Shown: piece after piece, positions 25,663-34,400 of the stretch
How the letters are laid out: each line of letters begins with the position of its first letter
How positions within the stretch are numbered: the first letter of the stretch is position 1
Origin: Lewinella sp. JB7
GTDB taxonomy: Bacteria > Bacteroidota > Bacteroidia > Chitinophagales > Saprospiraceae
Direction: 5' to 3'
DNA: 64,000 bases
Assembly (NCBI RefSeq): GCF_024297185.1
Contig: NZ_JANCTD010000004.1
Coordinates: forward strand, 1 to 64,000
Made by a program: the position numbers and the translations under genes
Notes under the pieces: generated by a model
Databases searched by the model: none
What the model saw: only the letters and a program-made list of their open reading frames with translations
Told to the model about the DNA's origin: nothing

Positions 25663-26208
25663 ATGTCAGATATACGGATCAAGAAGCAGCTGCGGGAGCT
25701 GGGTCGGTTAACGCCGGAGCAATACGCGCTCGCGGAGAAACTTCCGTTCGCGTTGGTACTGGACGACATTCGGTCGGCGAATAACGTCGGGAGTCTCTTC
25801 CGGACGGCCGACTGTTTTGCCCTGCAGCACGTGTACCTCTGCGGCATCACCGCCACCCCACCCCACCGCGATATCCTGAAAACGGCTCTGGGGGCCACGG
25901 ATACCGTCGGCTGGTCGTACCACGAGGACTGCGCGCAACTGATCGGGGAGTTAGCGGGCGGCGGCGCGCAGGTGCAATGCCTGGAACAAACCAAGCAGTC
26001 AACCCCCCTCGACGCCTTTTCGGTGGGCGGTACGTTTCCCCTGGTCCTCGTTGTGGGCAATGAAGTGAAGGGCGTAAGCCAGCGGGTGATTGACCTGAGC
26101 CACGGCACCATAGAGATCCGGCAGTACGGTACGAAACACAGCCTTAACGTTGCCGTGAGTGCGGGGATGGCGGTGTGGGAGATCAGCCGCCAGCTACGGA
26201 ACGCGTAG
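25663..26208 (+). CDS. SpoU/TrmH-family RNA 2'-O-methyltransferase
   Basis: A 181-residue SPOUT methyltransferase. Motif 1 NNVGSLFRTADCFA (about 47-60), motif 2 LVLVVGNEVKGVS (about 135-147) and motif 3 SLNVAVSAGMAVWE (about 162-175) form the knotted SAM site. It methylates a ribose in tRNA or rRNA; the site cannot be assigned. The upstream in-frame start at 25633 is rejected because it lies inside the promoter/hairpin region. A TATTTTG element ends 6 nt before the ATG. Confidence 0.88.
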   Translation: MSDIRIKKQLRELGRLTPEQYALAEKLPFALVLDDIRSANNVGSLFRTADCFALQHVYLCGITATPPHRDILKTALGATDTVGWSYHEDCAQLIGELAGGGAQVQCLEQTKQSTPLDAFSVGGTFPLVLVVGNEVKGVSQRVIDLSHGTIEIRQYGTKHSLNVAVSAGMAVWEISRQLRNA

Positions 26209-26218
26209 GAGGGGTATG

Positions 26219-26245
26219 CCGGAAGGGTTTGCTATGCTTTTCCGG
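26219..26245 (+). terminator. Weak hairpin after methyltransferase gene
   Basis: CCGGAAGGG and CTTTTCCGG can pair (two G-T wobbles) around a 9-nt loop, 10 nt after the stop codon. There is no real T-run, so this is only a possible terminator. Confidence 0.35.
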
Positions 26246-26327
26246 ATTTACCTTGCACCCGCGCGCGCCGCCCGCCGCTGCGCTGACCCGGTATTTTCCT
26301 TCGTATAACCTCAAATAATTTCCACGC

Positions 26328-26753
26328 ATGCAACCTTTTCACCTGGCCGTACCCGTCGATGACCTGGAGGCCGCCCGCCACTTTTACGGCACCGTACTCG
26401 GTTGCCCCGAAGGCCGTACGGACACGGAATGGATCGACTTCGACCTGTTCGGGCACCAACTGGTCGCTCACCTCGCGCCGAAAAAGGAGACGTCGGACCA
26501 CCGCAACGAGGTAGACGGAAAGCACGTACCCGTCCCCCACTTCGGCGTGGTGCTCGAGTGGCAGCAATTCGAGGACTTTGCCGACCGCCTCCGTAGCCAG
26601 GGCGTAAAGTTCGAGATCGAACCCTACGTGCGGTTTGCCGGCCTGCCGGGAGAACAGAACACCATGTTTTTCTACGACCCGGCGGGCAATGCCCTGGAGT
26701 TTAAAGCCTTCAAGGATATCTCGCGGCTGTTTGCGAAGCAACTAAATGACTAG
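26328..26753 (+). CDS. VOC-family (glyoxalase-fold) protein
   Basis: A 141-residue single-copy vicinal-oxygen-chelate protein: [30 protein letters not shown] opens the first beta-alpha-beta-beta-beta unit, and [17 protein letters not shown] closes the second. Metal-ligand candidates are His5, His56-type His in the middle strand, and Glu in ALEFK. The domain is found in lyases, dioxygenases and resistance proteins; the substrate is unknown. It is convergent with purM (22-nt gap). Confidence 0.85.
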   Translation: MQPFHLAVPVDDLEAARHFYGTVLGCPEGRTDTEWIDFDLFGHQLVAHLAPKKETSDHRNEVDGKHVPVPHFGVVLEWQQFEDFADRLRSQGVKFEIEPYVRFAGLPGEQNTMFFYDPAGNALEFKAFKDISRLFAKQLND

Positions 26754-26775
26754 GTGCGACCGGTGAGGGAGGTGA

Positions 26776-27951
26776 CTATTCGAAGTACGCCTCTACCCCC
26801 TGCGGCGTAGTCACCCTGACTTCGGCCCGCTCACCCGGTTCCACGTAACCGACGACCTGAGCGTCAATCCCGAAATCCCGGGCTATGTCAATCACCGTTT
26901 GGGCGTCGCGCTCGCCGACGTAGGCTTCCAGGCGGTGGCCCATGTTGAACACCTGGTACATCTCCCGCCAGTCGGTGTGGCTCTCCTGACGGATGAGGTC
27001 AAAGAGGGGTGGGACGGGGAACAAGCGGTCCTTCACCACGCGCACGTCTTCCTCGATGAATTTGATCACCTTGGTCTGGGCACCCCCCGTGCAGTGAATA
27101 AGCCCGCTCAGTCCCGGACCGACCTCGTGCAGCACGCGCTTCAGTACCGGTAGGTACGTACGGGTGGGACTGAGGACTAACTTTCCGACCGTAGTGACGT
27201 GACCGTCTACGGTGATGGACTCCGTGAGTGACCGGCTACCGGTGTACACGACTCCGCGGGGGACTTCCGGGTCGAAGCTTTCCGGATACTTATCGGCGTA
27301 TTCGTGCTTGAACACGTCGTGGCGCGCGCTGGTCAGACCGTTGCTGCCCATACCACCGTTGTACTCGTTTTCGTAGGTGGCCTGTCCGTAACTGGCCAGG
27401 CCGACAATCACGTTGCCGGGGCGGATGTCGTTGACGATCACCTGATCACGACGCAGCCGGGCGAAGGTGGTGAACCCTACATCGATGGTACGGACGATAT
27501 CCCCCACGTCGGCCGTCTCGCCGCCGGTGAGGTGCAGTCCGACGCCCTGATCGGCCATGCGGTCCTTAAATTTCTCCGCCCCCTGAATAATGGTCTTCAG
27601 CACCTCCCCCGGGATGCGGTTCTTGTTGCGACCGATGGTGGAGCTGATGAGGATGTTATCCACCGCGCCCACGCAGCCCATGTCGTCGAGGTTCATGACC
27701 AGGCTGTCCTGCACGATCCCTTCCCATACGCTGAGGTCTCCGGTTTCACGCCAGTAGAGGTAAGCAAGACTGGTTTTGGTACCCGCCGTATCCGCGTGCA
27801 TGACGTTGCACCAGTCAGCGTCGCCGCCCGCCACATCGGGAAGCACCTTACAGAAGGCCCGGGGATAAAGCCCCTTATCGAGCCCCTCGATGGCCTGGTG
27901 AACTTCGGATTTAGTTGCGCTGACGCCGCGCTGCTCGTATTTACTGGACAT
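26776..27951 (-). CDS. purM: Phosphoribosylformylglycinamidine cyclo-ligase (AIR synthetase)
   Basis: The fifth step of purine synthesis: closes the imidazole ring of AIR using ATP. The 391-residue protein is of the Bacteroidota-type, longer than E. coli PurM (345). The N-terminal MSSKYEQRGVSATKSEV, the HADTAGTKTSLAYLYW region, MNLDDMGCVGAVDNIL, HLTGGETADVGDIV and the glycine-rich MGSNGLTSARHDVFKHEYA are conserved. It is monocistronic. A -7 promoter element ends just 4 nt before the ATG, so the mRNA probably has almost no leader. Confidence 0.93.
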   Translation of the reverse strand: MSSKYEQRGVSATKSEVHQAIEGLDKGLYPRAFCKVLPDVAGGDADWCNVMHADTAGTKTSLAYLYWRETGDLSVWEGIVQDSLVMNLDDMGCVGAVDNILISSTIGRNKNRIPGEVLKTIIQGAEKFKDRMADQGVGLHLTGGETADVGDIVRTIDVGFTTFARLRRDQVIVNDIRPGNVIVGLASYGQATYENEYNGGMGSNGLTSARHDVFKHEYADKYPESFDPEVPRGVVYTGSRSLTESITVDGHVTTVGKLVLSPTRTYLPVLKRVLHEVGPGLSGLIHCTGGAQTKVIKFIEEDVRVVKDRLFPVPPLFDLIRQESHTDWREMYQVFNMGHRLEAYVGERDAQTVIDIARDFGIDAQVVGYVEPGERAEVRVTTPQGVEAYFE

Positions 27952-27955
27952 GGCG

Positions 27956-27963
27956 CAAAGTTA
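27956..27963 (-). promoter_or_regulatory. -7 element of purM (near-leaderless)
   Basis: TAACTTTG on the minus strand, exact TAnnTTTG, separated from the purM ATG by CGCC only. Transcription would begin at or next to the ATG. Confidence 0.6.
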
Positions 27964-27982
27964 GCCTCAATCCCCTAATTCC

Positions 27983-28858
27983 TCACCCTACCGGCCGCGC
28001 CGGTTCGACGTGAATAAGGACCTGCCCGAGATTCGGGATTTGCTCCAGCAGGGTATCCTTCAGCCGGTGCGCCAGGTCATGACCCTGAGTGACGGTCAGA
28101 TGGCCGTCGACCAGGGCGTGGAGATCGACGTGGTAGCTGGTGCCCGATTTGCGCACGTAGCATTTTTCGGTTCCCCGTATCCCGTCTACCGTGAGGGCGA
28201 CGCTGCGGACTTCCTCGGTCAGCTCGTCGTAGTGCTCGTCCATGATCTCTCCGAGCGCCGGCCGGAAGATCAGGTAAGCGTTATACAGAATGAAGGCCGA
28301 TGCCAGTAGGGCCGCCCAGTCGTCAGCGCTCTCGTAGCCTGGGCCACCCAGGAGCGCGATCGAAATCCCGACGAAGGCGGTGACGGAGGTGATCGCATCG
28401 CTGCGGTGGTGCCAGGCGTCTGCGCGCAGGGAGGAGCTATTCGTGATGCGGCTCCGGCGGATGACGATGCGGTAGGAAGCTTCCTTCCAGATGATGATGA
28501 TACCGAGCACGATGAGCGTCCAGGGGCGCGGAATCCGGTGGGGCGTACGGATGTGCTCGATGCTTTCGTAAGCGATCACGGTAGCGGAAAACACCAGGAA
28601 GGCGACCACCAGAAAGGTGATCAGGGGTTCGATCTTGCCGTGTCCGTAGGGGTGGTTGTCGTCGGCCGGCCGGTGGGCGTACTTCAGGCCGAAGAGCACG
28701 AGAAGCGACGAAAAAATGTCGGTCGTCGATTCGATGGCATCCGCGATCAGCGCGTAGGAGTTTCCGAAGACTCCGGCCAGTCCCTTAACGATCGCCAGGG
28801 CCGTGTTGCCCGCGATGCTAAAGTAACTGGTGCGTAGCGCGATCTGCTCGTTGTCCAC
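27983..28858 (-). CDS. Cation diffusion facilitator (CDF) metal transporter
   Basis: A 291-residue CDF exporter: about six membrane helices followed by a cytoplasmic ferredoxin-like domain. Zinc-site residues are visible in ADAIESTTDIFSSLLV (helix 2, Asp pair) and RADAWHHRSDAITS (helix 5, His-Asp), matching the Asp/His tetrahedral site of CDF proteins; NHPYGHGKIEPL is the standard loop. It exports Zn2+ or similar ions by proton exchange. It starts at GTG directly behind a TAnnTTTG element. Confidence 0.92.
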   Translation of the reverse strand: MDNEQIALRTSYFSIAGNTALAIVKGLAGVFGNSYALIADAIESTTDIFSSLLVLFGLKYAHRPADDNHPYGHGKIEPLITFLVVAFLVFSATVIAYESIEHIRTPHRIPRPWTLIVLGIIIIWKEASYRIVIRRSRITNSSSLRADAWHHRSDAITSVTAFVGISIALLGGPGYESADDWAALLASAFILYNAYLIFRPALGEIMDEHYDELTEEVRSVALTVDGIRGTEKCYVRKSGTSYHVDLHALVDGHLTVTQGHDLAHRLKDTLLEQIPNLGQVLIHVEPARPVG

Positions 28859-28862
28859 CCGA

Positions 28863-28870
28863 CAAACATA
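28863..28870 (-). promoter_or_regulatory. -7 element of CDF gene (near-leaderless)
   Basis: TATGTTTG on the minus strand, exact TAnnTTTG, followed by TCGG and then the GTG start, the same four-base spacing as purM. Confidence 0.55.
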
Positions 28871-28892
28871 CGGTACGGGGCTCCGATCCGGG

Positions 28893-30026
28893 CTACCTCC
28901 GGTAAGAGCGCAGGCTATTACAGGCCAGTACCGTCAGGGTGAGCAGCAGGCCCGGGAACACCGCCAGCCACCACGAGTCGGGCCGCACGCGGGCCTGTTG
29001 CAACATGCTTCCCCAGGTTACTTGCTGGGCGGGCACCCCAATGCCGAGGAAGCTCAGCACCGCCTCGGCCAGAATGCTCGACCCCACCATGAAGGCCGCG
29101 ACCACGAATACGGGAGCCACCGCGTTCGGCAGTGCATGACGCAGAAGCAGACGGAGCTCCCCCACCCCGCTTACCCGGGCGGCGGCAATGTAGGGCATAC
29201 TCCGGATGCGAATCAGCTCCGCCCGCAGAAACCGGGCAATGGAAGTCCACCCCAGCAGCCCGATGATCAGAACGACCGTCCAGATCGACGGACGGCGCAC
29301 GATACTGAGCGCTACGATCAGGAGCACCAATCCGGGTATACTCACGGTAATCTCCAACAGAAACTGCACGACCCGGTCGATCGGCAGGGCCACCACCCCG
29401 CGGAGCCCCCCAATCACCAACGATAAGGCGCGAAATATCAGCCACGCTACGCAGGAAAACGCAACGCTGCAGAAGAAAAGCATCAGCATAAAATGCCCCC
29501 CCGAAGCGGCCAGTGGTAGTAAGCTACCGAAGCAATACACCACCCCGCCTACTCCTCCCACCAGCATACTGCCCGCAAGGTAACGGGGCATCCGTACCCC
29601 CTCGTTGCCGAAATAACCCGCCACCCCCCCCAGGGGAACACCTATTAACAGGGCGATCAGCAGGCTCCCGATCCCGACAATCACCGCCACCCGCACACCG
29701 CTCACGAGTCCGGCGGCCGTATCCCGCCCCAGCCGGTCGGTTCCCAACCAGTGATAACTTCCCTCTCCGTCGGGGGACAGCGGGGGCGAGAAAGCGGGTA
29801 ACTGCAAGTTGGTTTCCTCGGCACTGTGGGCAATCGGGGAGCGCACCGACCAGGCGAGCTCCTGACTGCGCCACGCATCCCGGCAGCCCTCCGGACCGAA
29901 TGCCGGGGAGTGGATCTCGCCGCCATAACTTACCAGTAGGGGTTGGTCGTTGGCAATGACATCGGCCAGCAGCGCGATCAGCAGCAGCGCGCCCAGGTAG
30001 TAATATGCCCACTTCACCGCCCTCAC
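28893..30026 (-). CDS. ABC permease, peptide-transporter type (DppC-like)
   Basis: A 377-residue inner-membrane permease of the DppC/OppC class with six helices. The family features are HWLGTDRLGRDTAAGLVSGVRVAVIVG near residue 95 and the coupling loop AARVSGVGELRLLLRHALPNAV, the EAA-like motif contacting the ATPase. A periplasmic insert of about 60 residues precedes helix 2. It overlaps the preceding DppB-like gene by 4 nt. No binding protein or ATPase is adjacent. Confidence 0.88.
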   Translation of the reverse strand: MRAVKWAYYYLGALLLIALLADVIANDQPLLVSYGGEIHSPAFGPEGCRDAWRSQELAWSVRSPIAHSAEETNLQLPAFSPPLSPDGEGSYHWLGTDRLGRDTAAGLVSGVRVAVIVGIGSLLIALLIGVPLGGVAGYFGNEGVRMPRYLAGSMLVGGVGGVVYCFGSLLPLAASGGHFMLMLFFCSVAFSCVAWLIFRALSLVIGGLRGVVALPIDRVVQFLLEITVSIPGLVLLIVALSIVRRPSIWTVVLIIGLLGWTSIARFLRAELIRIRSMPYIAAARVSGVGELRLLLRHALPNAVAPVFVVAAFMVGSSILAEAVLSFLGIGVPAQQVTWGSMLQQARVRPDSWWLAVFPGLLLTLTVLACNSLRSYRR

Positions 30027-31405
30027 CGCTCATATCTTTGGTCCAGCCGGATACGGGGATCGAGCAGGGCGTAGCCGACGTCTGCCAGCGTCAGGCCGAT
30101 GACGGTCAGTAGCCCGTTCATGAGCACCAGGGCCGTTACGACCGGCCAGTCGCGGGCGGTGGCGGAGTTGTATAACAGTTGCCCCATGCCGGGCAAGTTG
30201 AAAATTTGTTCGATGGCGACGCTTCCGGCCAGCAGCGCGGGCAGCAGGACGCCGAGCATCGTGACCAGGGGAAAGGCCGCGTTGCGGAAGACGTGGCGCC
30301 ACAGGACCTGGGACTCCGTCAGACCCTTCATCCGGGCGGTTTTGACGTACGGCTTCCGTAGTTCCAGGAGGGCGGCGGCGCGCAGGTGCCGCGAAACGTA
30401 CGCGAAGCTGGGGTAAGCCAGGCACAGAACCGGCAGAAACAGGTGCCCCGCCCGTATCTTCAGGGACGTGAACCAGCCGCTGCCGGGGGGCACGTCGCCA
30501 AAACCCATACTCGGAAAGATATCCATCCCGAAGGCGGGCGTAGTGAAAAAATTAGCCAGCAAGGTGGCTACCCAGAAGCTGGGAATGCCGAAAGCGAGAA
30601 AAGTGAGTAGCGTAGCCCAGCGGTCGAAGCGGCTGTTGTAGTAGTTGGCCATGTAGAGCCCCAGGGGAACGGCGAGCAGGTAGACGACCAGTAGGGCCAA
30701 GCCGTTCATCAAGACGGTACGGGGCAGGGCCACGGCGATCTTATCGGCTACCGGTCGCCGGTCCGAGTACGCTTCCCCAAAGTCTCCCCGGAGCAACTCC
30801 ATCAGGTAGCGGTGGTACTGGTTCGCGGTGCCGTTCCAGTAGATCCGTGGATAGAGGACCCGGTGCGGGCGCGCCGTAACCAACATGCTTTCGTACGCCT
30901 CGTGCACCGGACGGCTTCCGGCGCCGTCCAGCGACCGCAACTGCCTACGTATGTACGCGGGTTCTTCGTGGACCAGTAATTTACGAGCGGCCGTGGCTAG
31001 CGCGTCGTCGGTTCCGGGGGGCAATTGCGCGGCCCGGAGCACGCTACGGGCGTATTCCTGCACGGCCGGCCAGTTGCCGTAGCGTTGGGCCAGGGAGCGT
31101 ACTACCCGGCGCCGGTCGGGGTTCACGATACGGTGCAGGGTATCCGGAATCGTGGCGTTCGTGATGGTAAAATAAAAGGGTGGCAGGTCGTACCCCAGTT
31201 GCTGGGCAATCCGCCGGTAGGTGCGGTCGTAGGCCGCCGGATCGGAGACGGCTGAGCGGGCCCCCTCGACCGACATCCGTTGCTTGACCGGATCGCTCGG
31301 GGTCAGTCGTGTAAGTAGAAAGCATACCACGGTCAGCAGGAGCAGGCTCACCGGCACGTAGATCAGGCGTCGGATCAGATATTTGCTAAGCCTTCGTTGC
31401 GCCAT
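30023..31405 (-). CDS. ABC permease, peptide-transporter type (DppB-like), enlarged
   Basis: A 460-residue DppB/OppB-class permease; the family is usually about 310-340. The extra length is a 110- to 130-residue extracytoplasmic insertion after helix 1 (about residues 35-180) before the standard GDFGEAYSDRRPVADKIAVALPRT region. The later helices and the EAA-like loop TARMKGLTESQVLWRHVFRNA are normal. It begins 5 nt after the alpha-2-macroglobulin gene and overlaps the DppC-like gene by 4 nt, so the three form one operon. The insert could contact a partner lipoprotein (inference). Confidence 0.88.
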   Translation of the reverse strand: MAQRRLSKYLIRRLIYVPVSLLLLTVVCFLLTRLTPSDPVKQRMSVEGARSAVSDPAAYDRTYRRIAQQLGYDLPPFYFTITNATIPDTLHRIVNPDRRRVVRSLAQRYGNWPAVQEYARSVLRAAQLPPGTDDALATAARKLLVHEEPAYIRRQLRSLDGAGSRPVHEAYESMLVTARPHRVLYPRIYWNGTANQYHRYLMELLRGDFGEAYSDRRPVADKIAVALPRTVLMNGLALLVVYLLAVPLGLYMANYYNSRFDRWATLLTFLAFGIPSFWVATLLANFFTTPAFGMDIFPSMGFGDVPPGSGWFTSLKIRAGHLFLPVLCLAYPSFAYVSRHLRAAALLELRKPYVKTARMKGLTESQVLWRHVFRNAAFPLVTMLGVLLPALLAGSVAIEQIFNLPGMGQLLYNSATARDWPVVTALVLMNGLLTVIGLTLADVGYALLDPRIRLDQRYER

Positions 31406-31410
31406 TCATC

Positions 31411-34400
31411 TTACGGTTCTCGCGCAACCTCGACCCACCGCCCCTTCACCTCGGAACGGATGCTCGGATCGTACATGGCTTCACTTACTTGCACGGGCAG
31501 GTAGTACCTGCCCGGATAAGCGGCGGTCATGCGGAAGGTGAACGTTTTGGTGGTACGAACGGGCAAATCAAAAAAGGTATGGACACGATCGTCGCGAATA
31601 TCGCGGTAATCGAAGCTTGCGTTAACATTGTCGGCTCCCTCCGGTCGGATACTGGACAATTCCCACCCTCCCGGCAGAAGCGTAGCGAGGGCCAGCTGGC
31701 GGTAATCCTGTCCCGTGGCACCGGGATTGGTGACGCGGTAGGTGGCCAGAAAGTCGGTTCCTGAGGTCAAGGTAGTCACATCCATCGGCTTGCCCTGCAG
31801 ATCGGTGTAGGTGACCGTCAGCCGTAAACCATTACTGACCGCGGTTTCCTCTCCCGCTCGGGGAGTAGCCATCACGTGCGTGGTAAGGTATAAAGTGGAA
31901 GACCCCGTATTCGATACCGTATAGCTTCGTGCAGCGGTGGTGGGTAAGTCGATCACGTAAATACCCGAACGCACGCCAACCGTAGTGGAAGCGCCGTTCG
32001 GAGGAGTAAATTCCGCCCGGACTTCCTGGCTGCCTACGCTACCGGCTCTGGCCAACGCGAGGAAGGCAAAGCCGGCTTCCTGCGTATTCAACTGCTGCCG
32101 CTCACCGATGGTACGGGCAAGCCGGAGCAGTTGCTCATCCGCCCCCCGTTGATCTTCCGTGGCGACTAGTGCTTCCAGCACGATGGCCATATCGCGAATC
32201 TCACTACCGAAGGTGTAGCCCGTCTCCCGGTAAGTACTCACCTCCGAATCCATTCCGGATATCAGATCCCTGGCCGTTTGGCGTCTTCCGGCCAGCGCGT
32301 AGGCCGCGGCCAGCTGGTACCGCGGGGTCGTTGTCAGTTCGCCACCCCGCGAACCCCGTAGTCGGTTCATGGCCCCCACGGCGGGGCGCTGGGCCAGGGC
32401 GAGGGTGAACAGGCGGTATGCCTGATCGAGCGTGCGCTGGCGGGAGGTAGCGTAAAAAGCATCCGCGTTCGCGGTCCACCGGGAAGCGGCCACCTCCTGA
32501 AAGTTAATGACCGACTGCTTCAGCTCATAGGGGACGGAAAACCCCGCGCGCTCGGCCTCCAGCATAAAGTGCAGCGCGTAACTGGTCACCCACGGGTGTA
32601 CCTGCTGATCCCCCGGCCAAAAGCCGAATCCGCCGGAGGACAGACTGAAGCGTCGGAGCGATTCGATCGCCGCCGCCACGTTCCGTCGTCGACTTTCCTC
32701 CCGCGCGGGAGAAAGCTCGGTGATCCGGTCCAGCATCAACTGCGCGAATGCCGTGGAAATCGTCTGTTCGGCGCAGCCGTAGGGGTAGCTCAGCAGATCG
32801 TCCAGATGGCGATCCAGGTTCATGGCGGGCAGGGCTGACAGCTCCAGCGTAGCCCGCCGGGTAGCGGGCGCGCCGAAGAGGTCATAGTTCACGGTACGCG
32901 ACTCCCCGGCGGGGATGCCCACGGTTGCCGAGCGCGTGACCGGCACGTTGGGTTCCCGTATGGCTACTTCTACCTGCTGGTTTGCCGACTCACCGCTTCC
33001 CCGTGCGGTTACCTCAAACCGGGCCACTCCGCTGTTACGACCCACCTGAACGGGAATATAGGTCAGGCGATCGCCCGCCCCGCTGAAAGTCACCGATGTC
33101 TGGCTGCGGGGTATAGTGACCAGACCCTCCGCCTCGCTGACCGAAACCCCCACCTCCGTAATCCGGTCGGCCATCGCGAAGACGTTCACCGGCATGTCTA
33201 CCCGCTCTTCGGGCGCGAGTACCCTTGGAAGGGTCGGAAGTACCATCAGGGGTTGACGCACCGTCACCCGCTGCTCCGTACTCCCGTAGGCCCGTTCACC
33301 TACGGCGACGACCATCACCCGCACGGCACCGATGTAGTTCGGCAATTCGATCCGGTGGCGGGCGGACCCTCCCGCCAGTCGGAAAGGTCCCAGGTGGCGG
33401 ACGACCGGTTCGAAACGATTGGCCGAAGCCTCCTCCGGATGCACTTCGGTACCGTCACCCCCGACGGCCAGTACGCGCCCGAACTCTCCGTTGATGCTGC
33501 TCATGACATGGTCGTAAAGGTCATACGTTTTCACCGTCAGCGCCTCCTTGCTGAAGAACTCCCGGTGCAGATCCGGTGTAGCGAATCGGGTGAGTCCCAG
33601 CAAGCCTTCATCGACCACCGAGAGGACGTAAGTCATGGGCCGGCCTTCGGCCTCCCGAACCCCCACCTCGACGGTTTGGCGGGGTTTCCACTCCCGCCCT
33701 ACGGTAAGCTCCGGCTGCAAACGAGTCTGGGGGTCCAGCACCTCAACGGGCACCACGCCGTATAGCCGGACGGGGCGGTCATTGGTCGTCTGAGCGTAGG
33801 GTTGCAGGTAGCTGATGCTGGCGTAAACCGTCGGCACCATCCGCTCATCCGTGGCGAAACTTACTTCCGTCTGTCCGGGTGTCGTCGGCATCCAGAACTG
33901 CTCCAAACTTCCAAGGCTGTTCTCCAGACTTACGAGCAGCTGTCCACCACCACTGCTGGGTACCTTGATCGTAACGCGCTCCCCTACGTTTACGGTTTCG
34001 TGATCGGTTCGCATCCGCAGCAGCGAGGCTGACTCCCGGTCGTCCGTACCCGCGGTACCGTCGCCGCCGTAGAAGTAGTCGCCGGCGCAGTGTCCCCCCG
34101 GGTCGCAGACGCGCATCAGGTACCTTCCGTAATCGTCAACGCCGATCGGCACCGTGGCCCGGCCATTAGCGTCGGTTACGGCCGTGTACGAGGCGACGGC
34201 CTCCGTATGCAGGTTACTACCGAAGCGGGCTACGTTGTCGTTGCCGTCCTGCCACCAGTAGCGCCAGTCCACCCGGTAAATGCCGACCGTAAGCTTTCGG
34301 TTGGCGCGCCCCCGCCCATCGGTACCTACGGCGGCGAATTCCACCCCGCCCGTACCGGAAATCGGCAGGCTCTTGCCTCCCCAGTCGTTTTCCGGCAGCC

